A stretch of DNA of 64,000 nt, from assembly GCA_017303855.1 (NCBI GenBank), contig JAFLBL010000016.1, positions 25,674-89,673 on the forward strand, given 5' to 3'. Shown piece by piece: positions 16,381 to 25,370 of this stretch; the first letter of the stretch is position 1, and each line of letters begins with the position of its first letter. A program made the position numbers and the translations under genes. Source of the stretch: Chitinophagales bacterium. Its GTDB lineage: Bacteria; Bacteroidota; Bacteroidia; Chitinophagales; Chitinophagaceae. The notes under the pieces are model-generated. The model did no database searches. It was given only the letters and a program-made list of their open reading frames with translations, and had not been told where the DNA came from.

Positions 16381-17993
16381 CATCTCTTCTTCCCAAACAT
16401 CCAACCCAGATAGTCCGGCTCGGCAAACGCATTATCCCAGCTGTTATGATTTACGCCGGGGTATTCAACGTATTTAACTTCGGCTTTGAGGGATTTTAGT
16501 TTTTCCACCATGTCGCGTGACATTTTTACATCCACCACCGCATCGGCCGCGCCATGAAATACGCGGAAAGCGGTTTTCTTTACACGTTTATCGTATAATT
16601 TGAGGTCGCCTCCGCCGCAGATCGGCATGGCTGCAGCATAGAGGTTGGGATAACGGAACACGGATTCAAATGTACCCATGCCACCCATAGAGAGGCCGGT
16701 AATATAGACCCGGGAGGGATCCACGGCGTCCTCTTTCATTATTTTCTGTACCAGTTCATTGGCAGCCTGCAGCGGCCAGTTGGCCGGACCACTGTAATCC
16801 AGTTCAAACTTTACAGGCTGCACCGTGCGGTCAATTTTGGAGGCAGCCCAGTAAGAGTCCTCCGGACATTGAGGGAAGATGATGATGGCCGGGAAGGCGG
16901 ACCTGTTTTCTTCTTTTAAGAAAAGGCGGGCACCATGGGTCAGCTGCTTCTCATTGTCTTTTCCTCTTTCTCCAGCGCCATGGAGAAACAACAACAGGGG
17001 ATATTTTTTACTGCGGTCATAATTGGCGGGGTATAGAATACGATAGGGAAGAATATGACCGTCAACGGTGGGGTATACCCGCTGTTCATAGAGGGCCAGT
17101 TCCGGATTGAATGCCGGCTTTTTCAGCAAACCCTGCTGATCCAGCCAGTCGCCGAAACGCTCTATCCATTGGTCGGAAGGCAGGTTTTGCTTGCGCATGC
17201 CAAACCCGTGACCGCCTTTCGCATACATGTGCAGTTCAGCGGATTTTTTGGCGGCAACCCAGCTGTTGTACATATCCACACTGTGTGGAGCAAGTCCCAG
17301 CTGGTCATCACTGGCGGCTACGGCAAAAAGAGGCGGGGTGTTGTTGCCAACGGTACCCAGTAACTGTTTTGGTATATAGGAATACACTGAACCGATAAAA
17401 TCCGGGCGGTTTTCTGCAGTGAAGTTAAATGCAGCAGAACCGGCTACCGTTCCCCCGGCGGAAAAGCCGATAATGCCGATCCGGTTACGCAGCAGTTGAT
17501 AGTCCGCCGCATGTTCCCTTACCCAGGCAATAGCGGCTTTACCATCCGCAATCGCCAGCGGTATTACTTGATTGGTTTCTTCCGTAAATTCCTTGCTGCC
17601 CATTTTGGCATTTACTTCCGCCGCAGGATCACTGGTATAGCTTCTGGCCAGCCTGTATTTTAATACAAAACAGGTTACGCCTTTTTGCGTCAGCCAGGTT
17701 GCTACATCATTGCCTTCACTGTTGATGGATAAGGCATAAAAGGCACCGCCGGGACAAATGATCACCGCCGTGCCATTGGCCTTGCCCATGGGGGGCTGAT
17801 ATACAGTCAGCGTAGGACGGGTTACATTATACACGAGTTTTGTCTGCCAGCTGTTCTGTTCACTTACGCCTTCATTCCAGTTCGATGTTTCGGAACCGGG
17901 TGCCGCCCCTTCGTACAAGGGAATTTCTTTTTGCTGCGCGGTTAGTGTACATACAAAGAGGAGGCTGATAAAAAGGAACAGACTGTTTTTCAT
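16380..17993 (-). CDS. Secreted two-domain esterase (two alpha/beta-hydrolase domains fused)
   Basis: 537 residues with a signal peptide (MKNSLFLFISLLFVCTLTAQ). Domain 1 (about 60-290) resembles BD-FAE / acetyl-xylan-esterase-like hydrolases, with HGG-type ICPGGAF and nucleophile elbow GFSAGG. Domain 2 (about 305-537) resembles feruloyl or PHB-depolymerase-like esterases, with LLLFLHGAGERG, nucleophile elbow GLSMGG, an Asp in GAADAVV and a final His in YPGVNHNSW. Both domains seem to keep a nucleophile. The neighbouring GH3 gene on the same strand (82 bp away, but with a terminator between them) suggests plant polysaccharide breakdown: removal of acetyl or feruloyl groups before glycosidase action. 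The exact substrate is not visible. Confidence 0.85.
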   Translation of the reverse strand: MKNSLFLFISLLFVCTLTAQQKEIPLYEGAAPGSETSNWNEGVSEQNSWQTKLVYNVTRPTLTVYQPPMGKANGTAVIICPGGAFYALSINSEGNDVATWLTQKGVTCFVLKYRLARSYTSDPAAEVNAKMGSKEFTEETNQVIPLAIADGKAAIAWVREHAADYQLLRNRIGIIGFSAGGTVAGSAAFNFTAENRPDFIGSVYSYIPKQLLGTVGNNTPPLFAVAASDDQLGLAPHSVDMYNSWVAAKKSAELHMYAKGGHGFGMRKQNLPSDQWIERFGDWLDQQGLLKKPAFNPELALYEQRVYPTVDGHILPYRILYPANYDRSKKYPLLLFLHGAGERGKDNEKQLTHGARLFLKEENRSAFPAIIIFPQCPEDSYWAASKIDRTVQPVKFELDYSGPANWPLQAANELVQKIMKEDAVDPSRVYITGLSMGGMGTFESVFRYPNLYAAAMPICGGGDLKLYDKRVKKTAFRVFHGAADAVVDVKMSRDMVEKLKSLKAEVKYVEYPGVNHNSWDNAFAEPDYLGWMFGKKR

Positions 17994-18023
17994 ATCGTGT
18001 GATTAAGAGTATAAAAGTAAAAG

Positions 18024-18050
18024 AAAACCCTCCGTATTCCGAAGGGTTTT
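18024..18050 (-). terminator. Rho-independent terminator after the GH3 gene
   Basis: Stem AAAACCCT/AGGGTTTT (18024-18031 with 18043-18050), followed on the minus strand by CTTTTACTTTTA. It separates the GH3 gene from the esterase gene. Confidence 0.65.
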
Positions 18051-18075
18051 GGCTGATTCTGATCAGTGCCGTTAT

Positions 18076-20394
18076 TTATTTTTTCAGTTCATGAATCGTT
18101 ACCTGTGGCAGCATGACTTTATTACATTTTTCAGTAATAATTTCTGCCTCCAGTGTAAAGCGGGCCGTCTGCAGTAGCTGGTCGGATGCATTACCCGCTT
18201 TTACTTCGTACAGGCCGGGCTCTGCTACCCAGGCACTGCGGTTGCTGTCGTACGAGGCGATATCGGCCGCTGTAAGCGTAAACTCCAGTGTTTGTTTTTC
18301 ACCCGGGGCCAGGTTTTTTGTCTTGGCAAACGCTTTCAGTTCAATAGCGGGCTTGTCCATGGTTTTGCCCGGTGCGGTTATGTAAAGCTGAATCACTTCC
18401 TTGCCGGCCATTATGCCGGTATTCGTTACCGTTAGTGATACGGTGATTTTCCCGTTTAGTACCGGACGGCTGAGTCGGACTGCACTGCAGGAAAACTGCG
18501 TATAGCTTAATCCAAAACCAAAGGCATAGGCCGGTTTTACGTCAAATGTACTGTTGTAGCGGTACCCCACATAGATGCCTTCTTCGTAGGTTACTTCCGC
18601 GGGTACGGTTTTCATACCCAGCGTGCCGGTAGTGGCTTTTTCCGGAAACTCAATTCCCGGAAAATTTTTCTGGCTGGATTCATCTTCATTCCTGACCGGC
18701 ATCGTGGTAGCCAGTTTGCCGGATGGATTTACTTTGCCGCTGAGAATATCCGCCACGGCATTGCCGGCTTCCTGCCCGCCCTGCCAGGCCAGTAAAATGG
18801 CATCCACTTCATCTCTCCAGGAAGCCACATCGATCATGCCCCCGGCATTAATGATCACTATCACTTTTTTCCCATTCGCATGGTAAGCGGAAGCTACTTT
18901 CCGGATCAGGTCCGTTTCCGCGGCACTGAGGTAAAAATCATTTTCGCGTTTACGATCCCGGAATTCACCGGCATTGCGGCCAATGGTGATCAGGGCTGCA
19001 TCGGTAGCCACTGCTTTGTGCTGCAGCAAGTCCGCATAGCCTTCCGCCTCGGGAGCGGGCGGGGTCGGGTTGAAAATTTCTTCGATAAACCCTTTTTTCG
19101 GGTGTGCCTGGTTGTAAGCGGCCAGGTATCGGGTATAATATTTTTGCAGATCCGCATCGGGTTGAAAACCGCTGTTGAGCAGCCCCTGTTCCAGTGAAAT
19201 GGTATAGGCTTCGTTTACATCGCCACTGCCGGTACCCCCGGCTATAAAGTTGTAAGAGGTATTGCCGAATACGGCCAGCCGCTGATTACGCTTCAGGGGC
19301 AGGGCGTTGTTTTTGTTCCGCAGGAGGATCATGCCTTCCGCGGCGGCAGTCCGTACCAGGGCTGCATGGGCTTTAAGATCGGGCTTGTTGCTGAAGGCAT
19401 ATTTTTTATACGCGGGTGACTGCATAATATAACTCAGTATCCGTTCCACATTCTGATCCAGTATTTTTATATCCAGTTGCCCGTTATGCAACGCGTCTGT
19501 AATGGCTTTTTTCTGATCGGCCGTACCCGGCATCAGCAGGTCATTGCCGGCTTTCATTTGTGCAACGGCATCTTTACCGCCAAACCAGTCCGTCATCACC
19601 AGTCCTTTAAATCCCCATTCTTTCCGTAGAATCGTATTGAGCAGTTGATCATCTTCAGAAGTATATTTTCCGTTAATGTAGTTGTATGAACTCATCACCG
19701 TCCAGGGTTGTGCTTCCTTTACCGCAATCTGGAACCCTTTCAGGTAAATTTCGCGGAGGGCTCTTTCGCTTACAATGGTATTGACGGTATTGCGGTTGGT
19801 CTCCTGGTTATTGGCCGCAAAATGTTTGACGGATGTGCCTACGCCGTTGTACTCCACCCCGTTTACGATAGCGGCGGCCATTTTGCCTGAAATAAGCGGG
19901 TCTTCGGAATAGTATTCAAAATTCCGTCCGCCCAGTGAATTGCGGTGAATATTCAATGCGGGGGCAAGTAATACATCCACCCCGTATTCTTTTACTTCAT
20001 TGCCCATGGCTCTGCCTACTTTTTCCACCAGGGCGGTATTCCAGGTAGAGGCCAGCAGTGTACCAACCGGCCAGGCGGTGGCATAATAGGTGGCGGGATC
20101 TTTTTTACGGGTGGGTTCTATCCGCAGTCCGGCCGGACCGTCGGCCAGTACCGTTGTGGGAATGCCCAGTCGCGAAATCGCAAATGTAGTGCCAGCCGCA
20201 CCGGGTACCTTGTCGTCTGTCTGACCTACTACAGGGGCACTGTTTTCATTACCGGGCAACTTCATGCCCATACCTACCACCAGGTTTACTTTTTCTTCAA
20301 TGGTCATTTGGGAAACCAATCTGCCTGCCGGGGTGGGTTGGCTATAGCCTGTGGTAAGCGCCGCGGAAAAAAGGGCGGTAAATAAATACTTCAT
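18076..20394 (-). CDS. Glycoside hydrolase family 3 beta-glucosidase-like enzyme
   Basis: 772 residues with a signal peptide (MKYLFTALFSAALTTGYSQ). It shows GH3 features in order: VLADGPAGLRIEPTR; GGRNFEYYSEDP; the KHFAANNQETNR motif; the nucleophile Asp in GLVMTDWFGG; the GH3 C-terminal domain (NKNNALPLKRNQRLAVFG, VVIINAGGMIDVASW); and a fibronectin-III-like end (VTNTGIMAGKEVIQLYI). It should release glucose or another sugar from the non-reducing end of beta-linked oligosaccharides in the periplasm or outside. A Crp-type regulator gene lies 67 bp upstream on the same strand and could co-transcribe with it. Confidence 0.92.
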   Translation of the reverse strand: MKYLFTALFSAALTTGYSQPTPAGRLVSQMTIEEKVNLVVGMGMKLPGNENSAPVVGQTDDKVPGAAGTTFAISRLGIPTTVLADGPAGLRIEPTRKKDPATYYATAWPVGTLLASTWNTALVEKVGRAMGNEVKEYGVDVLLAPALNIHRNSLGGRNFEYYSEDPLISGKMAAAIVNGVEYNGVGTSVKHFAANNQETNRNTVNTIVSERALREIYLKGFQIAVKEAQPWTVMSSYNYINGKYTSEDDQLLNTILRKEWGFKGLVMTDWFGGKDAVAQMKAGNDLLMPGTADQKKAITDALHNGQLDIKILDQNVERILSYIMQSPAYKKYAFSNKPDLKAHAALVRTAAAEGMILLRNKNNALPLKRNQRLAVFGNTSYNFIAGGTGSGDVNEAYTISLEQGLLNSGFQPDADLQKYYTRYLAAYNQAHPKKGFIEEIFNPTPPAPEAEGYADLLQHKAVATDAALITIGRNAGEFRDRKRENDFYLSAAETDLIRKVASAYHANGKKVIVIINAGGMIDVASWRDEVDAILLAWQGGQEAGNAVADILSGKVNPSGKLATTMPVRNEDESSQKNFPGIEFPEKATTGTLGMKTVPAEVTYEEGIYVGYRYNSTFDVKPAYAFGFGLSYTQFSCSAVRLSRPVLNGKITVSLTVTNTGIMAGKEVIQLYITAPGKTMDKPAIELKAFAKTKNLAPGEKQTLEFTLTAADIASYDSNRSAWVAEPGLYEVKAGNASDQLLQTARFTLEAEIITEKCNKVMLPQVTIHELKK

Positions 20395-20461
20395 ACTGCA
20401 ATCGGTTTAGGCCATAAAGGTCCTGCAGGATAAAGCAGCCTGATTTGATAATTATCAAATA

Positions 20462-21025
20462 CTATTTGCCGGAACGGATACGGCTCAGCGTCTCGAGTGT
20501 CATGCCCAGAAAGGAGGCGATATAGGTGAGCGGTACACGCTGAATGATTTCCGGCTGTGTGGCCATCAGCCGGTCATAACGTTGCTGTGCGGTTTCAAAC
20601 TGAATGGCATCCATCCGCACCTGTGAGAGAATCAGGGAGTCCGTAATCATTTTACGTAACAGTCTTTCCACTTCATGATACCGGTCGGCAAGGGACATGA
20701 AGTCCTGGTAATGGATGCCGCGGAGTTCGGCAGGCTCCAGGGTATGTATGCCGAGGTGGCTGGGACTACGCTGGAAAAAACTGGTGATGGATAAAAAAAA
20801 CTGCTGATCCAGGGCCAGCCACTCGGTAATGGTTTTGCCGTTTTTGGTATAAAAAATACGGGCCGCCCCTTTTTCAATAAAGTAAATATAATCGCTGACG
20901 GTATGTTCCCTTAGTACCGGGTGATCTTTGGGCAGTGTCCATGACTTCCAGGCGGAAAGAAACGCGGCCTCCGTGTCGGGCGATAAAGCGGATATCCGGG
21001 CAAGGGCTGTTTTTAGCGATTCCAT
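20462..21025 (-). CDS. Crp/Fnr-family transcriptional regulator
   Basis: 187 residues. A cyclic-nucleotide-binding-type beta roll covers about residues 30-115 (VSDYIYFIEKGAARIFYTKNGK), followed by the long dimer helix. The C-terminal helix-turn-helix is short (RVPLTYIASFLGMTLETLSRIRSG), with the recognition helix at ETLSRIRS. It lacks the Cys residues of Fnr. This short Crp type is common and poorly studied in Bacteroidota. It is divergent from the LD-carboxypeptidase gene with only 36 bp between the starts, so both promoters must overlap or lie inside that space. It may control that gene or the GH3 gene downstream. Confidence 0.88.
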   Translation of the reverse strand: MESLKTALARISALSPDTEAAFLSAWKSWTLPKDHPVLREHTVSDYIYFIEKGAARIFYTKNGKTITEWLALDQQFFLSITSFFQRSPSHLGIHTLEPAELRGIHYQDFMSLADRYHEVERLLRKMITDSLILSQVRMDAIQFETAQQRYDRLMATQPEIIQRVPLTYIASFLGMTLETLSRIRSGK

Positions 21026-21061
21026 TACAGGAAATTAAGCAAAGAAATAATACTTTTAAGC

Positions 21062-21970
21062 ATGATTAAGATACCGCCTTATTTGAAAAAGGGAGATACT
21101 ATCGGGCTGGTTTGTCCCGCCGGTTATATGCCTTTTGAACGGGTAAAAACCTGTGTGAACACCCTGCAGGACTGGGGCTACAATGTAAATGTAGGGGCTA
21201 CGGTGGGCGGCGGCTCTGCCACTTATTTCTCGGGTACCGATGAAGAACGGCTCCGTGATTTCCAGGCCATGCTGGACAATGATGAAGTAAAAACAATTGT
21301 ATGTGCCCGTGGGGGCTATGGTACGGGACGGATCATTGATCAGCTGGATTTCAAAAAGTTTAAAAAAAATCCGAAATGGATTGTCGGGTACAGTGATATC
21401 ACCGTACTGCATGCGCATATCTACAGCAATTATTATATCGCCACCCTGCACGCGCCGATGGCGGGCGCGTTTAATGAAGGCGGTGCGGGCAATGAATTTG
21501 TAGGCTCGTTAAAACAAGCCCTGGAAGGAAAGAAAATCAATTACAGTTGTGCCACGCATCCGGATAACCGGAAAGGAGAAGCCATCGGTGAACTGGTAGG
21601 CGGCAACCTGGCCTTGCTGGCCCACCTGGTGGGTACGGATTCGGATCTGAAAACAAAAGGGAAAATCCTGTTTATTGAAGATGTGGGCGAACAGTTGTAT
21701 AACCTGGACCGGATGCTGTACCAGCTGAAACGCAGCGGCAAACTGGCAAAACTGGCCGGGCTTATCTATGGCGGCTTTACCGAAACAAAAGATACGGACC
21801 GGCCTTTTGGGCAGACGATTGATGAAATACTCAGGCATGCGGTAGCGGAGTATGACTATCCGGTTTGTTATGATTTTCCCGTGAGCCATACCGACCGCAA
21901 CTATGCATTGAAAGTAGGGGTGGGCTATAAACTCAGGGTGGGAAAATCCAAAGTAACCCTGCAGGAATAA
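21062..21970 (+). CDS. ldcA: Muramoyl-tetrapeptide LD-carboxypeptidase (S66 family)
   Basis: 302 residues, cytoplasmic (no signal peptide). S66 landmarks: GDTIGLVCPAG near the N-terminus; ARGGYGTGRIIDQLD; nucleophile Ser in GYSDIT; the acid Glu in FIEDVGEQLYNLDRML; and the catalytic His in PVSHTDRNYALKVG. It removes the terminal D-Ala from tetrapeptide muropeptides during peptidoglycan recycling. MccF-like relatives share the fold and detoxify microcin C, so that role cannot be excluded. The length matches the family. It is divergent from a Crp-type regulator; oxyR follows 214 bp later on the same strand. Confidence 0.88.
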   Translation: MIKIPPYLKKGDTIGLVCPAGYMPFERVKTCVNTLQDWGYNVNVGATVGGGSATYFSGTDEERLRDFQAMLDNDEVKTIVCARGGYGTGRIIDQLDFKKFKKNPKWIVGYSDITVLHAHIYSNYYIATLHAPMAGAFNEGGAGNEFVGSLKQALEGKKINYSCATHPDNRKGEAIGELVGGNLALLAHLVGTDSDLKTKGKILFIEDVGEQLYNLDRMLYQLKRSGKLAKLAGLIYGGFTETKDTDRPFGQTIDEILRHAVAEYDYPVCYDFPVSHTDRNYALKVGVGYKLRVGKSKVTLQE

Positions 21971-22184
21971 AACGGGGCCACACCCCCTTTTGATGCAGCC
22001 CCTTGTAAATAGTAACCTAACCTAAAACGCGTTGGATTTTGTTGCCGGCCGTACTTACCGGAAGGCAGACTGATGCATTTCACCAGTGGCCCGCTCCGGG
22101 TTTCAGTACCAGCCATACAAATATGCTGCTTCCTTGAGTATAAAGCAAATTGATTAAATTTATATTCAAATAGGTTTAATCTAT

Positions 22185-23120
22185 ATGACATTTACCCAGC
22201 TCGAATACATCCTGGCCGTGGATACCTGGCGTCATTTTGCCACGGCGGCCGCCCATTGTTTTGTAACCCAGCCCACCCTCAGTATGCAGATCCAGAAACT
22301 GGAGGAAGAACTGGACCTGAAAATATTTGACCGGAGCAAGCAGCCGGTGGTGCCTACGGAAACAGGTCTTGAACTGATCCGGCAGGCCCGGGTCATACTG
22401 GATGCCCGGAATAAACTGCTGGAAACGGTGCAGGAGAAAAAGGGGATACTGATGGGGGAATTGCGGATCGGGATTATTCCCACCCTGGCGCCCTATCTCT
22501 TGCCCCTGTTTGTCCAATCCTTTACCCGCAAGTATCCGGACGTGCGGCTGGTGGTGCACGAGATGATGACGGAACTGATTATTGCCCGTTTGCGCGAAGG
22601 AAAGATTGATGCGGGCATACTTGTAACCCCTTTGCAGGAACCGGGGATACAGGAGCATGTATTGTTTTATGAGGAGATGATGGCCTATGTGTCCCGCAAG
22701 AATGCCATCTACGAAAAAACCTATCTCTTGCCCCAGGATATTGATCCGGAAAAATTATGGTTGCTTGAAGAAGGCCATTGTTTCCGGTCACAGATCGTCA
22801 ATCTCTGTGAGTTGCAGAAAATAAGCCGGGAAAACAGTCACTTTGATTATGAAGCCGGCAGTATCGAAACCCTGCGGCGGATGGTGGAGATGAATGATGG
22901 TATTACAATACTGCCCGAACTGGCCACGCTGGAAATGCCCGCGGCGCAACGGCAGCTGATCCGCCAGTTTAAGAAACCTTTTCCCATGCGGGAAGTAAGT
23001 GTGGTGGTGCACCGCAACCTGGTAAAACGACGGCTGATTGATGTACTCCGCAAAGAAATTTTACAAACCATTCCGGAAAAGATCCGCAAGAATAAAACGC
23101 ATCATGTGGTGCCGGTATAA
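22185..23120 (+). CDS. oxyR: OxyR-type LysR-family peroxide sensor
   Basis: 311 residues. The N-terminal winged helix is MTFTQLEYILAVDTWRHFATAA...TQPTLSMQIQKLEEELDLKIFDRS. The regulatory domain carries the pair of redox cysteines in EEGHCFRSQIVNLC, with eight residues between them, the same spacing as C199 and C208 of E. coli OxyR. The GSIETLRRMVEMNDGITILP stretch also matches OxyR. It should sense hydrogen peroxide by disulfide formation and activate antioxidant genes. No catalase, Dps or ahpC gene lies next to it, so it probably acts in trans. The TAA stop directly abuts the stop of the convergent hydrolase gene. Confidence 0.92.
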   Translation: MTFTQLEYILAVDTWRHFATAAAHCFVTQPTLSMQIQKLEEELDLKIFDRSKQPVVPTETGLELIRQARVILDARNKLLETVQEKKGILMGELRIGIIPTLAPYLLPLFVQSFTRKYPDVRLVVHEMMTELIIARLREGKIDAGILVTPLQEPGIQEHVLFYEEMMAYVSRKNAIYEKTYLLPQDIDPEKLWLLEEGHCFRSQIVNLCELQKISRENSHFDYEAGSIETLRRMVEMNDGITILPELATLEMPAAQRQLIRQFKKPFPMREVSVVVHRNLVKRRLIDVLRKEILQTIPEKIRKNKTHHVVPV

Positions 23121-23930
23121 TTACCGGGCCAGCAAGGTATCCAGGTGCTGTACCAGCTGCGGGTAGTCGTAGAGGTTATTATGACTGCCGCCCTGTATGG
23201 TTATCAGTTCGTCGGCGGGCTTGAGCAGGGGTTGCAGCCGTTTTGCATTTTTATAAGGAACAATCCAGTCACTGGTACCGTGAAAAATGGTAACCGGCGC
23301 ACTGACCCGTTGCAGGTATTCATGTGTGGGCAGCTCATAATGGAGCATCCAGCGCACCGGGTATACCGGCAGGTAATGACTGACCACGGCCGGAAAATCA
23401 TAATAGGGAGTCTCCAGGATCAGCCGTTTACAACTTCGTACGGAAGCCAGTTGCGCGGCAATACCCGTGCCCATGCTTTTCCCGTAAATAATGATGCTGT
23501 CCTGGCTGAATCGCTTTACAGCCACCCGGTATACATGCAGGGCCCAGTCATAGAGTTTTTGTTCCGTCAGCTGGCCGGTACTCTTCCCGAATCCGGGATA
23601 GTCAATCATCAGTACCTGGTATCCGTGCCGGGTAAAATGAGGTATGTATTTCGCATACCAGCTGATATTCTTTTTATTCCCATGGAAATAAAGCACCACG
23701 CCCCGGGTAACGCTATCGGTGCTGGCAAAATCCACCAGGTTCAGCGTGTCGTCCTGGTTCAGGGGAATGGAAATATCCTGGTGCGGCTGCGGGAAATTAT
23801 AACTGTATTCCCGGTTCAGCGTTACCGGGTGAAAGAGTACGGCATCCTGCAGAAAATAGAAAGCCATTCCCAGGATCAGGTAAACTGTTCCGGTAATCCA
23901 GGCCCATTTTTTCCAGTTGATTTTCTTCAT
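23121..23930 (-). CDS. Membrane-anchored alpha/beta hydrolase (BEM46/ABHD13-like)
   Basis: 269 residues. One N-terminal membrane helix (WAWITGTVYLILGMAFYFL, about residues 9-27) is followed by a hydrolase core: LYFHGNKKNISW, DYPGFGKSTG, nucleophile elbow GKSMGTG, Asp in GTSDWIVP and a final His in GGSHNNL. The active site should face the periplasm. Substrate unknown. A paralog of the same architecture lies 1.4 kb away (25371-26159), with a lipoprotein gene between. The stop codon is directly adjacent to the oxyR stop (no gap). Confidence 0.85.
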   Translation of the reverse strand: MKKINWKKWAWITGTVYLILGMAFYFLQDAVLFHPVTLNREYSYNFPQPHQDISIPLNQDDTLNLVDFASTDSVTRGVVLYFHGNKKNISWYAKYIPHFTRHGYQVLMIDYPGFGKSTGQLTEQKLYDWALHVYRVAVKRFSQDSIIIYGKSMGTGIAAQLASVRSCKRLILETPYYDFPAVVSHYLPVYPVRWMLHYELPTHEYLQRVSAPVTIFHGTSDWIVPYKNAKRLQPLLKPADELITIQGGSHNNLYDYPQLVQHLDTLLAR

Positions 23931-23957
23931 TAAAGCAAATATCCTGAAATAAATGCG

Positions 23958-24043
23958 AGTGGAAAGTGGAAAGTGGAGAGTGGAGAGTGGAGAGTGGAAA
24001 GTGGAGAGTGGGGAGTGGGGAGCAGTCGGGAGTCGGGAGTAAA
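23958..24043. repeat. Heptamer array (GGAAAGT/GGAGAGT/GTCGGGA), left half
   Basis: About twelve 7-bp units of the type GGARAGT, then GGGGAGT, then GTCGGGA, upstream of the hydrolase gene start. The complement reads ACTCTCC and ACTCCCG, the same units as in the uvrA array. The end of this array (24025-24043) is the left arm of an inverted repeat. Confidence 0.85.
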
Positions 24044-24098
24044 TACACCTTCTAAGAAAATGCCAATTAGAGGGGGCTGTTTACTCCCGACTCCCGAC
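24025..24098. repeat. 19-bp perfect inverted repeat made of heptamer units
   Basis: Left arm 24025-24043 and right arm 24080-24098 are exact complements (GTCGGGAGTCGGGAGTAAA type) around a 36-bp loop. It could form a strong hairpin on either strand between two minus-strand genes. Confidence 0.85.
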
Positions 24099-24130
24099 TC
24101 CCGACTCCCAACTCCCGACTATCAACTAAC
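24089..24130. repeat. Heptamer array containing the TPR lipoprotein stop codon
   Basis: Six gapless units: GACTCCC three times, AACTCCC, GACTATC, AACTAAC. The minus-strand TAG stop (24126-24128) lies at positions 3-5 of the last unit, the same phase as at 1961-1967 and 26462-26468. Confidence 0.8.
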
Positions 24131-25277
24131 TCTTCCTGTTGAAATAACTCCGCAGGCCATACATGGCATTGTTGCCAATTTCGTCGACCATACATTTGAT
24201 CATGTCATTTTCAGAAGGGGGGAAGTCTTTGCGGCGGTTGATCTGTTGCTTATCCTCCTCGCTGAGGGCGCGTTCGTCGCCGGTATACTGACTGAAACGG
24301 GTGCTCCAGTTATGGGCGGAGCTGTAAGTGTCGGTCCAGATCCGGCGGCCGTTTTCGTCGCGTACTATCACCTGCAGGGTGGCAGCGGAACGCAGACTCC
24401 GGTTGGTGGTAGTAATGGTCGCCTGTACGTTCGCATACTCACGCACCACGCTGTCGGGACGGTAAACGGTTTCCTTTACCACTACTTTACGGGTTACTTT
24501 ACGGGTCTCGTGATTATCAAATACACGGCCCAGGTCCATATTCACAAACTGCATCGTGATTTCATTGTCCACCCGTATGCGTCGGCTGCGGGCATCCCAG
24601 GCGGAATAGAAGCGTACAAATTCATTGCCGCTGTTCTGTTGCAGCTGACTGATCAGCTGATCATCCAGGTTGGGTTGTCCCAGACCGTATGAACTGTACA
24701 CATAACCACCGTCGCGTTGCATGGGTAACACCACTACATTGGTTACCGCGTATTCAAAGACCTCGTTCATTTTGAGTACCGCTTCGCGGTCGGCGGGTCT
24801 GAAGTTCAGCACTGCCTGGAATTCGCGGTATGCGTTCCGGTAACTTTGTTTGTCGGAGTGTTGCATAAACGCCAGTCCCCGGTCAAACCGTGTATCGGCT
24901 GCCTTATCCGCATAGATTACCAGGTAGGATGTATAGTTTTCAGGCAGTACAATGCTGTAAACATCGGGCACCCGGTGAATCGCGTCATACATGCGCTGGA
25001 GGGCCAGGTACTCATAGTAATTCCATTCCCATTTCATTTCACTGTTGCTCTCCGCATTGGCACGGATACGCGCTTCGTGATCTTCCACTGCATACCGGTA
25101 AGCACTGCGCAATGTGGCCAGCAGACCGGCATCATCGGGGTCTTTCTGCAGTTTTTTGGCGGCCAGTTCCACCGCTTCATCATAACGGCCTTTCTCGTAT
25201 AATTTTTTAGCCGAGCGGCAGGAGAACAGGACAAAACTGAGAACGATAACGGTAATTGTGTAGAGTTGTCTTTTCAT
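24126..25277 (-). CDS. TPR-like lipoprotein of unknown function
   Basis: 383 residues. Type II signal peptide MKRQLYTITVIVLSFVLFSC (lipobox LFSC, lipid at Cys20) followed by KKLYEKGRYDEAVELAAKKLQKDPDDAG, a tetratricopeptide-like helix pair. A long beta-rich middle follows (TMQFVNMDLGRVFDNHETRKVTRKVVVK). Family unknown; the pattern resembles Bacteroidota envelope lipoproteins of unknown role. I chose the ATG at 25277 because AGGAGGTG lies five bases before it; an in-frame GTG is two codons upstream. It lies between two paralogous membrane-anchored hydrolase genes on the same strand and may be expressed with the one upstream (25371-26159, 93 bp away). Confidence 0.78.
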   Translation of the reverse strand: MKRQLYTITVIVLSFVLFSCRSAKKLYEKGRYDEAVELAAKKLQKDPDDAGLLATLRSAYRYAVEDHEARIRANAESNSEMKWEWNYYEYLALQRMYDAIHRVPDVYSIVLPENYTSYLVIYADKAADTRFDRGLAFMQHSDKQSYRNAYREFQAVLNFRPADREAVLKMNEVFEYAVTNVVVLPMQRDGGYVYSSYGLGQPNLDDQLISQLQQNSGNEFVRFYSAWDARSRRIRVDNEITMQFVNMDLGRVFDNHETRKVTRKVVVKETVYRPDSVVREYANVQATITTTNRSLRSAATLQVIVRDENGRRIWTDTYSSAHNWSTRFSQYTGDERALSEEDKQQINRRKDFPPSENDMIKCMVDEIGNNAMYGLRSYFNRKS

Positions 25278-25280
25278 AAG

Positions 25281-25288
25281 CACCTCCT
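25281..25288 (-). promoter_or_regulatory. Strong Shine-Dalgarno sequence for the TPR lipoprotein
   Basis: On the minus strand AGGAGGTG is followed by a short spacer and the ATG at 25277. This is unusual because few genes in this window have a clear ribosome binding site. It decides the start. Confidence 0.6.
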
Positions 25289-25370
25289 TTTACTGTGTGA
25301 CGTTCAAATAACGCACCGGTTAACAGGTGGTACCGGCAATTAGCCAATCATTAACAAATCAGGCGGGTTT

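Noticed and set aside
21971..22020. Terminator after ldcA
   Set aside because: GGGGC/GCCCC can pair but the loop is long and there is no T-run.
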